Source: Candidatus Aalborgicola danicus
GTDB taxonomy: Bacteria > Pseudomonadota > Gammaproteobacteria > Burkholderiales > Burkholderiaceae_C
DNA length: 64,000 nucleotides
Direction: 5' to 3'
Assembly: GCA_016703945.1 (NCBI GenBank)
Contig: JADJBC010000002.1
Span: forward strand, 124,001-188,000
Shown: piece after piece, positions 16,795-27,381 of the stretch
How positions within the stretch are numbered: position 1 is the first letter of the stretch
How the letters are laid out: each line of letters opens with the position of its first letter
Notes under the pieces: model-generated
Told to the model about the DNA's origin: nothing
The model's input: the letters and a program-made list of their open reading frames with translations, nothing else
Database searches by the model: none
Position numbers and translations under genes: made by a program

Positions 16795-16964
16795 GTTGCC
16801 ACATAGTACGTCGGAACCTTGCAGGGTGTTTCGATTGCGATCGCCACGCGGGTTCTGGACGACCTCCCCAACGCTACCCTAAGAACGGCTTTACCTGGGT
16901 CCCCTGCTCCCGGAAATACTGCAGCTGCCCATCGCTGTGATGTAAAGGGATTCGTGGCCCACTA

Positions 16965-18881
16965 CTACGGGCATGACGCGCCGACAGCAAAGTCATTTAC
17001 ATGCCCTGCGTCAAACACCTGTCCACCGGTTGCCGGCCCCAAGGCCATCAGACGTTGCTCAGGCCAGTTGGTGGCCAGAAAGGTGGCTGCCGCCCCACTG
17101 CCGTAGCTGCGGAAGTAGAACGGCTTTAACCGCTGGGTACTGGTGGCTGCCGGTGTGAACAAAGTCGGGAAACTGCGCTCCACCCAAGCAAACACGCAGT
17201 TGGCCGTCCCTTCTGCGGCAGTCTGTGCGAAAACTTGCAAAGCGTCATATTTGGGGCTGGTGGTCTGGGTCACCAGCTCCAGCGCACCCCAGCGTCCAAA
17301 ACGGCTGTAGATGCCAACGTCACTGAAATGCATGAAGAGGCCACCGCCTGTGTTCGACCAGTCCTGCAAATAGCCGGCATAGAGTGTGCCCATGCGTGAA
17401 TCCCGATTTGCTGCGTCCATCAGCGTGTTGATAGCCGTGTTGTTGGCAGGCGCTCCAACGCCTGTCAGATGCTGTCCACCTTCGTAGGCCAACAACGCCA
17501 CGTTCTGTTCCGCCGCCAATTTGGCGTGTGCGCTGATGCGGGTGCGCACAATCGGCATTCCCGAGAGGCCTTCGTATTTCAACTCCGTGCCGGTGTTCAT
17601 TTCGTTGAACAGGCGGTTGAGTCCACCATCGGCCTCCGCCGTCCAACCAGCGACCGTCGCTTCGAAGTCCGGCAAACCAATATGGTCACCGATATACGGC
17701 GCTATCGCGAGCCCGACAATGCCTTTGCTGCGGCATGGTGCCAACGTTGAAAGCGGACATTTCAAAGCCGTCTCGGCCACATAACTGTTGGCCGCCTGCC
17801 CTGCCATCACACAGCGCACCCGGTCAGCCTGGGTACCAAAGGCCGCGCGCCAGAGTTGGCAAATCTGGGCGGTGCGCTCGCCAAAGCGGTTCAGACGTTT
17901 GTCAAAGTCACTGCCTGGTCGACCAGCGAATTGCGCTATGCCTTCGTCGTTGATGCTGCGCCCTTGGCTGAACTGGTCGTTCCAGATTTCATTGCTGTAC
18001 TCGACATAAACCGGCAGCGTGTTTGCCAGCCGGTCGCGTACCAGCGTGGCAAACGCTGTCACAAAAGCGTCGGTCGCCGGCTGCGGCATGTTGAACCAGG
18101 GCTGCAACCGCAGCCGATTGGCCAGATCCACCATAACCTCTATCGGTACCCCACGCTCGCTGGTGTAGCGTGCATCGGAAGGCAAAGCGCGCTTGGAAAA
18201 ATCGCTTTGCACGCTGTTGTTGGTGCGCTGCCAGTCCATAAAACGCACCGCGCTAAACCCCTGCAAACGGGCCAAAGATCCGGACGCGAACACCTCACCC
18301 GCAACCGCACGTGACTCCATACCAGGCGCATACAAACGAATATTGCGAATCGGATCCGTACTGTCGGTGTCGGTGATGCAAATCTGGATACCCGGCTCTT
18401 GCGGCGTCACGGTGATGACCTCAGTGCCGGGCACGGTCGAAGCCGCCGCGTTGATGCGTCCCGCCAGGCTGTAACTCAGGCTACCGCGCCCATCAAAACG
18501 CACGGTCCAGTCACCTGCCGGATACGGCAACTTGCCTGCCTGTGGCCCGCCCACCACCGCGCCCATGGAAAACACCAGTGTGCACACCCGTGTGTACTGC
18601 ACCGCCGCACCCGCAGTGGGGGCCAGCGTGCGCAGCCAGCCATTGGTATCCAGTTGCAAACGCGCCGCTTCTTCGGTATCGAATACACCGTCGCGTTGGG
18701 TGTACCACTCGCGAGACTGCTTGAAGGCATCGATGAAGGGGACCTGGCTCGAATAGTCGTTCACCTCTGTCAAATTGGTCCCCAAACGGGCGTTGCTCTC
18801 AGCACTGACACTTGGCCATGGCAACATGGACGCAGTCAGACCAATTAAGCAAGCAGCGAAGCTCCGATTGAGATGTTGCAT
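16965..18881 (-). CDS. Large secreted protein resembling cellulose-binding / glycoside-hydrolase-like proteins
   Basis: This 638-residue protein has a signal peptide (start at 18881, AGGAG eight bases upstream; cleavage near SVSA). Residues 29-230 form a beta-rich region (WYTQRDGVFDTEEAA, DWTVRFDGRGSLSYSLAG, ITDTDSTDPIRNIRLYAPG). The middle (about 245-520) looks like a TIM-barrel glycosidase: VRFMDWQRTNN, PWFNMPQP and YVEYSNEIWND contain the NE pair typical of clan-A acid/base residues, and ALLAYEGGQH is a plausible nucleophile Glu. I associate this architecture with proteins annotated 'cellulose-binding protein' in Comamonadaceae. The substrate is unknown. It stands alone on the minus strand at the edge of an accessory region. 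Confidence 0.6.
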   Translation of the reverse strand: MQHLNRSFAACLIGLTASMLPWPSVSAESNARLGTNLTEVNDYSSQVPFIDAFKQSREWYTQRDGVFDTEEAARLQLDTNGWLRTLAPTAGAAVQYTRVCTLVFSMGAVVGGPQAGKLPYPAGDWTVRFDGRGSLSYSLAGRINAAASTVPGTEVITVTPQEPGIQICITDTDSTDPIRNIRLYAPGMESRAVAGEVFASGSLARLQGFSAVRFMDWQRTNNSVQSDFSKRALPSDARYTSERGVPIEVMVDLANRLRLQPWFNMPQPATDAFVTAFATLVRDRLANTLPVYVEYSNEIWNDQFSQGRSINDEGIAQFAGRPGSDFDKRLNRFGERTAQICQLWRAAFGTQADRVRCVMAGQAANSYVAETALKCPLSTLAPCRSKGIVGLAIAPYIGDHIGLPDFEATVAGWTAEADGGLNRLFNEMNTGTELKYEGLSGMPIVRTRISAHAKLAAEQNVALLAYEGGQHLTGVGAPANNTAINTLMDAANRDSRMGTLYAGYLQDWSNTGGGLFMHFSDVGIYSRFGRWGALELVTQTTSPKYDALQVFAQTAAEGTANCVFAWVERSFPTLFTPAATSTQRLKPFYFRSYGSGAAATFLATNWPEQRLMALGPATGGQVFDAGHVNDFAVGASCP

Positions 18882-18989
18882 GAGTGTTGCTCCTGTGGAC
18901 ACCGACAGGGTGAATGCCAAATTTTGCCAGATATAGGTGAAACGCACCGACGCGAGTGACGTCGCCTCCCAACACCGTTAGCGCCCCGG

Positions 18990-19121
18990 TTATGTATCGG
19001 TAGACACAGAATCCGGCACGCCGTACCCGCCTCCATCTGGCGTGTGAATCTCGAACACACCGCCAGCCATCGTGGCGCACACCCACATGCTATCTGGGTG
19101 ACCAATCGAACAGGCATCCAT
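18990..19121 (-). pseudogene. Fragment of a 5-oxoprolinase / hydantoinase B gene (C-terminal codons)
   Basis: On the minus strand, about 43 codons end at a TAA (18990-18992) and read ...AGGVFEIHTPDGGGYGVPDS. This matches the extreme C-terminus of the intact 5-oxoprolinase at 31055-34738 (AGDVFEIHTPGGGGYGTSKS), and the DNA is nearly identical over GGCGTGTGAATCTCGAACACA. Upstream the similarity stops and no start or body exists. It is a stranded 3' end of a second copy, left between the secreted protein and the GAF gene, and it suggests rearrangement at this boundary. The rest of 18882-19253 shows no other gene. Confidence 0.65.
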
Positions 19122-19253
19122 GGGGGTACGGTTGTGGTGTTTGAGCGTCGGGCCCATCGCGTGCGCGTGCATTTGAAGCCTTTCGCGCTGCCGCAAACGC
19201 CGGGACTTCCAATCTATAGAATGAAGGTCGAACATACAAAATGGAGCTCCTTC

Positions 19254-20033
19254 ATGAGTCTGACACTTGGCGAATTGCTGGAGGTCATCAAGCAGCACCG
19301 TGATGCCCAAACCATGGCGGAGAAGGTATTGCCTTCCATTCTGGCCTACGCCGGCGCAGAAAACGGTTCTCTCATCCTTCTGTCTGGCGATCGTGTTATT
19401 CACAGAGTGCTGGCGGCCACGGAAACCTTTGCAGATGTGTCTGATCACAAATTGCAGACGGTGCTTGCCGATGGCCTGGCGGGTTGGGCGTTACGACACC
19501 GGCAGGGGGGATTGGCGTCACATACCGATCGGGACGAGCGTTGGGTAAGCATAGGCCCACCTGCGGTCGCGTCGGCCATGGTGGTGCCGATGATGAGTCG
19601 CGACACGGTCATTGGATTACTTTCATTTCACCATTCAATGCGCGGCCAATTTCGGGAAGGAGACCTTGCGAAGGCAGCTGAATTGGCGCACGCAATCGCT
19701 CCCCTGTTTGACATTGCCTTGTTGACGGAGTCAACCATCGACTCCCTCATCCGCCTTTGCCGTAGTGCAATCAATCCATCGTCAGTGATCGACTGGCAGG
19801 GCAATGTCAAAGTGGTCAACGAGGCGATGGAAAGATTGGACATTGCCTGGGAGGGCGTGAACTTTACGCAAAGCCTACTTCCCCGGGAGTTGAATGTGTC
19901 TACCATCCAGCAATGCGATTGGGAAGGACCGCGCAAATTGTCGTCTTTGCCATTCGACGCCCATGTCGTCCCGTTTCCGGGCTTTGGCGTGTGGGTTCAG
20001 CTGACGACTGCAGGAGACGCGGGAAGTACCTGA
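19254..20033 (+). CDS. GAF-domain protein
   Basis: This 259-residue soluble protein starts at ATG 19254 (MSLTLGELLEVIKQ) with GGAG seven bases upstream; longer in-frame starts have no support. Residues about 20-165 form a GAF domain: AENGSLILLSGDRVIHRVLA, LADGLAGWALRHRQG, then SAMVVPMMSRDTVIGLLSFHH. GAF domains bind small ligands such as cyclic nucleotides or tetrapyrroles, or act as dimer sensors. The C-terminal ~90 residues (PSSVIDWQGNVKVVNEAMER) look like a degenerate PAS. No output domain is present. Its position just ahead of tpsB, in a cluster that ends with a nucleotide cyclase, makes it a candidate cNMP or state sensor for the module; this is inference. Confidence 0.75.
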   Translation: MSLTLGELLEVIKQHRDAQTMAEKVLPSILAYAGAENGSLILLSGDRVIHRVLAATETFADVSDHKLQTVLADGLAGWALRHRQGGLASHTDRDERWVSIGPPAVASAMVVPMMSRDTVIGLLSFHHSMRGQFREGDLAKAAELAHAIAPLFDIALLTESTIDSLIRLCRSAINPSSVIDWQGNVKVVNEAMERLDIAWEGVNFTQSLLPRELNVSTIQQCDWEGPRKLSSLPFDAHVVPFPGFGVWVQLTTAGDAGST

Positions 20034-20108
20034 CGTGTCACCGCTGCGTCCTTAGAAACCACTGAGTGGACGAGACACGGTAGGACTACGCATCAGAGTT
20101 CCTATCTA

Positions 20109-20136
20109 TTGACAACATTGGTACGTACCTTACAGT
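20109..20136 (+). promoter_or_regulatory. Candidate promoter of tpsB with palindrome in the spacer
   Basis: TTGACA (20109-20114) and TACAGT (20131-20136) are separated by 16 bp. Between them lies a perfect 10-bp palindrome GGTACGTACC (20120-20129), a plausible operator. The tpsB ATG is 47 bases beyond the -10. This would make tpsB-tpsA-fecR-cyclase a unit separable from the GAF gene. Confidence 0.45.
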
Positions 20137-20182
20137 CTAGCAACACGGACTTTCCCACTCACCTCCCGGCACAAGATTCTCC

Positions 20183-21871
20183 ATGCATCTGCCCTACCGC
20201 GCCGTTGTGCCTTGGATCAGTCTTCTCTCAATAGCGATCTCACAGGCGGCGTTGGCACAGCAACCACCAACTGCTGGAAGTCAGCTACAGCAAATTCCGG
20301 CGCAGCCAACGGTTCAAACGAGCAAACCAGACCTACAGGTAAGTTCGGAGCTCCCCCCGGCGGCGGTGCAGGGAGATGGCGCCAAAGTCGTTGTCAATGG
20401 GCTGCAGTTTGCAGGTGCCTCCGCAATTGACGAAGCCGAACTGGTTCGTGTGAGCGGATTCATGGCGGGGAGTCAATACACCGTCGCGGAATTGCGTGCG
20501 ATGGCGGCCAAGATCACTGCCCACTACCGCAGCCTGGGGCACTTTGTGGCGCAGACCTATTTGCCCACGCAAGACATTACCGATGGCATTGTGCGATTCA
20601 CGGTGCTGGAGGGGCAGTATGGCCAGATCAAGTTGCGCAACCAGTCGAATCTTGCAGACAGTGTGGCCAACCACCTGCTGGACGGGCTCAAGAGTGCTGA
20701 CAAGGTCACTACCAATGCACTGGAGCGCCGCCTGTTGATGTTGTCCGACTTACCGGGCATCTTGGTCAAATCGAGATTGGCACCGGCAAGCGAACGCGGT
20801 GCCACGGACCTGACGGTCGAGATCACACCCGGCCAAGGCGTCAGCGGAAGTGTGGAGGCTGACAACCAGGGAAATCGTTACACCGGTGCAAACCGCATAG
20901 GCGCCAGCATCAATATCAATGAACCGACGGGATTGGGCGATGTCGCTGCTTTTCGCGTACTGACTTCCGGTGAGGGATTGGTATTTGGACGGGTCTCCTA
21001 TCAACTCCAAGCCGGCCAGATCAAGCTGGGTGGAGCCTACACCACCATGCGTTACGTGCTGGGTGAAGAGTTCGCCAGCTCACAGTCCAGTGGCACTGCC
21101 CGGGTGACGGGTCTTTATGCCAACTACCCGTTGGTTCGCTCTCGTAATAGCAACCTGGCACTCCAGTGGTCACTTGACAACAAAGATTTCTCCGACCGGC
21201 TTGAGGCCAGTTTGCCAGGGGTCAGCGTTGACAAGAACGCCCTTCTGAGCACCCTCAGTCTGAATGGTGACCGGCGTGATGCCTCGGGAACGGGACTCAG
21301 CACCTTCACTTTGAGCTGGACCCGTGGACGCCTCGATTTGCAAAACGATGTGTTTTTGGCCAATGACAGCAGCAGCGCACAAAGCAACGGCACCTATGAC
21401 AAAGTGGCCTATGGCTTGACACGCCAGCAGACATTGTTCACTGGAACCGACCTGTACGTGAGCGTCAATGGCCAATGGTCTTCAAAGAATTTGGACGCAT
21501 CTGAGAAATTCAGCCTGGGTGGCGGCACGGGTGTGCGCGCCTATCCAGCCGGCGAGGCCAGCGGTGACCAGGGCGCCATTTTAACGCTGGAGACGAGAAC
21601 CAATTTCAGTGGTTCGTTCAATCGGCTGCCTGGACAGTTGCAGTGGATCGGCTTTATCGATATCGGCAGCGTGAGCGTCAATCGGTCTCCGTGGGATGCC
21701 GTTTCGACCAATAGCCGGGAACTCCGCGGTGCCGGATTGGGACTGAACTGGATCGGGCCCAGCAATATGTTCATGAAGGCCTACTGGGCGTTCAAGCTGG
21801 GTGATGCCGTTGCCACGTCTGCACCCGACGCATCTGGGCGCTTCTGGCTACAGCTTATCAAGGCGTTTTAG
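20183..21871 (+). CDS. Two-partner secretion outer membrane transporter (ShlB/FhaC family, TpsB)
   Basis: This 562-residue protein has a signal peptide (ISLLSIAISQAALAQ). Residues about 65-215 hold two POTRA domains (VVVNGLQFAGASAIDEAEL; GHFVAQTYLPTQDITDGIVRF), and the C-terminal half is a 16-stranded barrel with TPS motifs such as VSGSVEADNQGNRYTG and the late FSLGGGTGVRAYPAGEASGDQG. The last holds the VRGY-like tetrad (here VRAY) of the constriction loop. It ends in aromatic Phe (LQLIKAF), the BAM recognition signal. It exports the TpsA encoded 31 bases downstream. The family call is firm. Confidence 0.93.
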   Translation: MHLPYRAVVPWISLLSIAISQAALAQQPPTAGSQLQQIPAQPTVQTSKPDLQVSSELPPAAVQGDGAKVVVNGLQFAGASAIDEAELVRVSGFMAGSQYTVAELRAMAAKITAHYRSLGHFVAQTYLPTQDITDGIVRFTVLEGQYGQIKLRNQSNLADSVANHLLDGLKSADKVTTNALERRLLMLSDLPGILVKSRLAPASERGATDLTVEITPGQGVSGSVEADNQGNRYTGANRIGASININEPTGLGDVAAFRVLTSGEGLVFGRVSYQLQAGQIKLGGAYTTMRYVLGEEFASSQSSGTARVTGLYANYPLVRSRNSNLALQWSLDNKDFSDRLEASLPGVSVDKNALLSTLSLNGDRRDASGTGLSTFTLSWTRGRLDLQNDVFLANDSSSAQSNGTYDKVAYGLTRQQTLFTGTDLYVSVNGQWSSKNLDASEKFSLGGGTGVRAYPAGEASGDQGAILTLETRTNFSGSFNRLPGQLQWIGFIDIGSVSVNRSPWDAVSTNSRELRGAGLGLNWIGPSNMFMKAYWAFKLGDAVATSAPDASGRFWLQLIKAF

Positions 21872-21902
21872 GTTTACCCAGCAGACAGGCGAAACGTCCA
21901 CC

Positions 21903-24900
21903 ATGAACCACATATATCGCTCGGTCTGGAATGACACCCTGGGATGTGTTGTGGCCATTTCGGAACTTGGCATGTCCTTTGGCAAGAAGCCGTCGACGTC
22001 CGGGGCAGGCTACCTTGGATGTCATGGTTTTGCTTTGCGCGGTCTGAGCTTGAGTCTGCTGATGGGCTTCGCGTCCACGACCTGTGCATTGCCCACGGCG
22101 GGTGTGGTGTCCTCCGGGAGCGCCACCATCACCATCAGTGGTCCCGGCAACCTTCTCGTCACCCAGTCAAGTCAAAACGCGATCCTGAATTGGCAGAGTT
22201 TTAATATCGGTGCCGCAGAGTCGGTCCGGTTTGCACAGCCAAGCAGCAACTCGGTCGCCATCAACCGGGTGCTGGGGTCGGATCCGTCGCACATCCTTGG
22301 AAATCTGTCAGCCAACGGCAAAGTCTTTCTCGTGAACCCCAACGGCATATTGTTCGGCAAGGGTGCGTCCGTCAATGTGGGTGGCCTGGTAGCATCGGCA
22401 CTGGACCTCACGGAGGCGGACTTGACTACCGGACGCCATCGGTTCGGTGGAACTGGCGGCGAAGTCACGAACCTCGGCAGCATCTACGCTGAACCAGGCG
22501 GTTCTGTGGCGCTGCTGGGGGCGCGCGTTGGCAACGCGGGGACGATTTCCGCCAATCTGGGCTCGGTAGCGATTGCAGCGGGTAACGCTGCGACAGTGGA
22601 TGTGCCGATTGATGGCCTGATTCAGGTCACTATCGACAAGAGTGCGGCACATGCGCTTGCCAGCAATGGTGGGTTGATCCAGGCGGACGGCGGCGCCGTT
22701 CTTATCACCGCACATGCCAAAGACGCGCTGCTGGACACCGTCGTAAACAACCAGGGCATTGTTCAGGCGAACTCTGTGGGGTACCGCAATGGACGCATCG
22801 TTCTGGACGGTGGTGACTCGGGGTTGGTGAATGTGGGCGGTTCGCTTCGCACGACAGGGACGACACCGTCTACCTCCGGTGGAACGATTGTGGCCAGCTG
22901 CGACAAGATCCTGGTCGCCGACCATGCACAACTGGTTGCCACCGGTGCTTCGGGTGGCGGCGGCATTTATGTAGGTGGTGGCTGGCAAGGCATTGACCCC
23001 GATATTCGTCAGGCCAGTGGGGTATACGTTGCGCAAAGCGCCACCCTTGACGCATCGGCAACCGTGGATGGCAATGGCGGGACGGTGGTTGCCTGGTCTG
23101 ATGTGCACAACCCGTTGTCTGCCACCCGGGTCTATGGATCCCTATTGGCACGCGGTGGTGCTGAAGGGGGTGACGGTGGGCGCATCGAAACGTCGGGGCA
23201 TTGGCTCGATGTAACTGGACTGCGTGCCGATGCTGCTGCTCCACGTGGGAAGCAGGCACATGGTTGCTGGATCCTACCGATTTAACCGTAGGCGTCGCAC
23301 CGACCAACGCAAGCTTTTGTGGGCCCACCCGGCTGTATTTCGGCAGCGCCCGGGGCGCCAAATGTGCTGAACACGGTCATCGAAGGGCAGTTGAACGCAG
23401 GAACGGGTGTTGTACTGCAAACAGCAGGAGGCGCTGGCGCTGGCGACTTACGATTTCTGCCATTATCGCAAACCGGGGGGATTGGCCCTGGCATGCTTGC
23501 GCACAACGACTTGCGATGACAGGTGGCCCGCTCCCCGATGGCGCTCGATGTGAATTTCATCAGCACCAATAACATCACCATTGGTGCGGGCAGCAGTATC
23601 GCAAGCAATGGCGGCAATGCTCGTCGCCGGGCGGAATTTCACCAACAACGCCGGTGCAGCTGCATTGAACGTCTCGGGCGGCGGGCAGTGGGTCATTCTC
23701 AGCAATGATCCATCGACCAACTCGTTTAACGGACTGATCAGTGGAAACAAGGCCATCTGGGGGGGCGGGCCTCCTCCGCCCGTCGGCAATTGGTATGTGT
23801 TCGCCACGCCCGGCGCGGTGACCGCGACTACGGTTTCGGACTCCAAGACCTACGGCCAATCGATCAGCGTGGCGGGCAATGTCACCTACGGCGGGCTGCC
23901 GCTGACCAGTGCCGCCACGTACGGCAACGTCTACCAGGATCTGGCAATTGGTGATGCCCTGAGCACGCTTCCCACCGCTGGTTCAGCAGGTGAGAGTTCC
24001 ACCGCAAGTGCCGGCTCATATCCTATTTCCGCAGGGGGTGGCGCCGCCAATCCCGGCTACACCCTCGGCTATGTCAACAGCGGCACCCTGGCGATCACCA
24101 AGGCACCTCTGACGGTGACAGCCAACAACGCCTCCAGGCTGTACGGAGCTGCCAACCCGGCGCTGAGCGCAACGGTGAGCGGCTTTGTCAATGGTGAGAC
24201 GATTGGCACAGCAGCCGGCTTTGCAGGCAGCGCCAGCGTGAGCACAGCAGCCACGTCGACGACCGGAGTGGGCAGCGTGGCCATCACACCGGCGGCGGGT
24301 ACGCTGACGGCAGCCAACTACAACTTCACGACGCTGCAAAACGGCACCCTGACGATCACCAAGGCACCTCTGACCGTGACGGCCAACAACGACACCAAGA
24401 CGTACAACGGGGTGGCCTACAGTGGCGGCAACGGGGTTGCCTATTCGGGCTTTGTGAACAGCGAGACCAGCGCAGTGCTCGCTGGCACCCTGTCTTACAC
24501 GGGAACCAGCCAGGGCGCGAAAAACGCGGGCAGCTATGTGATTACTCCTGGCGGCCTCAGCGGAGTGAACTACGCGCTGAGTTATGTCGATGGCCTGCTC
24601 ACGATCAGTCCGGCGGGACTCTCAGCGATTGTGGCCAGCCTCACAGGCTCGACCAGCAAGGTCTACGACGGCACGACCGCTGCAACGCTAACGCCGGGCA
24701 ACTTCAGTTTGAGCGGCTTTCCCAGCGGCGAAGGCGCCAGTGTGACCAAGACCAGTGGCACCTATGACACGGCCAGTGCGGGAACCAGCAAAACGGTGAC
24801 GGTCAGTCTGACCAACAGCGACTACGCGGCCAATACGGGCACGCTGCTCTCCAACTACATCCTGCCCACAACGGTGAGCGGCGCCGTTGGCACCATCTCC

Positions 24901-27381
24901 AAGGCACCTCTGACGGTGACGGCCAATAACGCCTCCAGGCTGTACGGAGCAGTCAACCCGGCGCTGAGCGCAACGGTGAGCGGCTTTGTCAATGGTGAGA
25001 CGATTGGCACAGCAGCCGGCTTTGCAGGCAGCGCCAGCGTGAGCACAACAGCCACGCCGACGACCGGGGTGGGCAGCGTGGCCATTACATCGGCGGTGGG
25101 TACGCTGACGGCGGCCAACTACAACTTCACGACGCTGCAAAACGGTACCCTGACGATCACCAAAGCGCCCCTGACGGTGACGGCCAACAACGCCTCCAGG
25201 CTGTACGGAGCTGCCAACCCGGCGCTGAGCGCAACGGTGAGCGGCTTTGTCAATGGTGAGACGATTGGCACAGCAGCCGGCTTTGCAGGCAGCGCCAGCG
25301 TGAGCACAGCAGCCACGTCGACGACCGGTGTGGGCAGCGTGGCCATCACACCGGCGGTGGGTACGCTGACGGCGGCCAACTACAACTTCACGACGCTGCA
25401 AAACGGCACCCTGACGATCACCAAGGCACCTCTGACCGTGACGGCCAACAACGACACCAAGACGTACAACGGGGTGGCCTACAGTGGCGGCAACGGGGTT
25501 GCCTATTCGGGCTTTGTGAACAGCGAGACCAGCGCAGTGCTCGCTGGCACCCTGTCTTACACGGGAACCAGCCAGGGCGCGAAAAACGCGGGCAGCTATG
25601 TGATTACTCCTGGCGGCCTCAGCGGTGTGAACTACGCGCTGAGTTATGTCGATGGCCTGCTCACGATCAGTCCGGCGGGACTCTCAGCGATTGTGGCCAG
25701 CCTCACAGGCTCGACCAGCAAGGTCTACGACGGCACGACCGCTGCAACGCTGACGCCGGGCAACTTCAGTTTGAGCGGCTTTCCCAGCGGCGAAGGCGCC
25801 AGTGTGACCAAGACCAGTGGCACCTATGACACGGCAAGTGCGGGAACCAACAAGATGGTGACGGTCAGTCTGACCAACAGTGACTACGCAGCCAATTCGG
25901 GCACGCTGCTCTCCAACTACATCCTGCCCACAACGGTGAGCGGCGCCGTTGGCACCATCTCCAAGGCACCACTGACGGTGACGGCCGTGCCAGATGCCAA
26001 GACCTATGACGGATTGCCCTATGCCGGCGGTAATGGTGTTGAATTCCGGGGTTTTGTCAATGCAGAAACTGCTTCGGTTCTGGGTGGTGCGTTGGTGTAC
26101 GGAGGCACCAGTCAAGGGGCCATCAACGCGGGTCAATATGGTATTTCTGCCAACGGTTTGACAAGTTCCAACTATGCAATCGAAACTATCGGCTCCACAT
26201 TGACTGTGAATCCGAAAGCGGTATCGGTTACCGGCTTGGTTGCTGACAATAAGGGATTTGACGGCACCCCCACTGCTGTCATTCTCAATTGGGGTACCGC
26301 CGTGACCGGCGTCGGGTCAGAAACTCTGGTGCTCAACCACGGCAGCGCAAATTTCAGCGACGCAATCGTTGGCACCGGCAAAACGGTGACAGCCGATGGC
26401 TACAGTTTGGCCAATGGGACGCAAGGCGGCCTGGCGAGCAACTATGTGCTGACCAGTACCAGCGCGCAAACGCTGGCCAGTATCGTGGTGGGTGAAAGAG
26501 CGAAAACGGTTGCCGATGTTCAATCGTCAATGAACATTTCAAGCCCATCGTTTTCCAGCTTTCCAAGACCCGCGGGGCCCGGAGTTGGCACTGGGGAAAG
26601 TGCAGTGCCGTTGTTCAGCCTGGTGGATCGAGATAACGCCTTTGATGCCGTTGTCATCACGGTAAACGGCAGGCGAATTGACGGCGCTAACCCTGACGGT
26701 TTGCCTGTCTCACAGGACACGGTGCAATCCAGCACGGGCGGGTCTGCTGGTGCAACACCTGTTGCTCGCCAGACGGCTACAACCGGACCCGCGACTGCAA
26801 ACCGAGTTGCTGGGCAACAAGCCACCACGGCCGGGCCAAATTCCCGGAATTCTGCCGTAGCCGCTGTTGGTGGGATGGTGGGTGGCCCTGCTGGGTCTAC
26901 AGTCAATGGATCCGCTTCCTCGATCGCCGCGCCACCGGGAACCAGCAGCTTCCGCACGTCGGGTCTTTCGAGCATGCCCGCGTCCGCTGCCCCGGTTCCC
27001 GGCCCTGTATCCAGAGTTTCCCAGGACGTGTTCGTCAAGGGTTTTTCTCGCGCTGTAGAAGTGGGTACCACTACCGGCGGGGCAGTCATTCTTGCAACCG
27101 TCGCCGCTAGCACCAACCTGACCCGGCTTGGCGTGACTGTTGCGGCCGGGGAAGGATTCGGTATCGCAATTCCCATTGCGCTTTTTGGACCCGCAGGAAC
27201 AACGCGTGGTGCGGCACCGGTCCAGGCCACGACAGCTTCCGGCGCGTCATTGCCATCCTGGCTCACTTTTGACCGCAGCAGCATGCGTTTGACCGCTGAC
27301 AACGTACCACCTTCGGCGCTTCCATTGACCGTCAAACTCGCTGCCGGCCCGGGCAAAACTGTCGAGGTGACACTCCAATGA
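21903..27381 (+). CDS. TpsA: filamentous-haemagglutinin-type exoprotein with MBG/YDG repeats (disrupted reading frame)
   Basis: The intended protein is about 1825 residues. ATG 21903 starts an extended signal peptide (MNHIYRSVWNDTLGCVVAISE, cut here as ESPR), then the TPS/haemagglutinin N-terminal domain (NSVAINRVLGSDPSHILGNL; VFLVNPNGILFGKGASVNVG) recognised by TpsB. From about 23860 tandem MBG and YDG domains follow (KAPLTVTANN, SKVYDGTTAATL), then a Ser/Ala-rich region and a C-terminal domain ending VTLQ. The frame breaks near 23250 (one base lost), near 23345 (one gained) and near 23620 (one gained), with an in-frame TGA at 23517. The protein sequence resumes convincingly after each. Four lesions in 370 bp could be poor sequence or true decay. 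Confidence 0.85.
24100..25962 (+). repeat. Long direct DNA repeats encoding MBG-MBG-YDG blocks of TpsA
   Basis: The 801-bp segment 24100-24900 recurs almost unchanged at 25162-25962 (offset 1062 bp, 354 codons). A further copy of the first 261-bp MBG unit lies between them (24901-25161). The units therefore run A-B-Y-A'-A''-B'-Y'. All units are multiples of three, so gain or loss by recombination would keep the frame and change adhesin length. Only scattered bases differ, so the duplication is recent or kept uniform by conversion. Confidence 0.9.

Noticed and set aside
16819..17106. A 95-codon plus-strand ORF after the ComEA terminator
   Set aside because: Its second half is antisense to the secreted-protein gene, it has no ribosome site, and the residues match no family. 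I also looked for a cysM remnant here and could not support one.
24100..25962. Repeats in tpsA as a CRISPR array or mobile element
   Set aside because: The repeats are long, contiguous and encode MBG/YDG protein domains in frame; there are no spacers, transposase or terminal inverted repeats.
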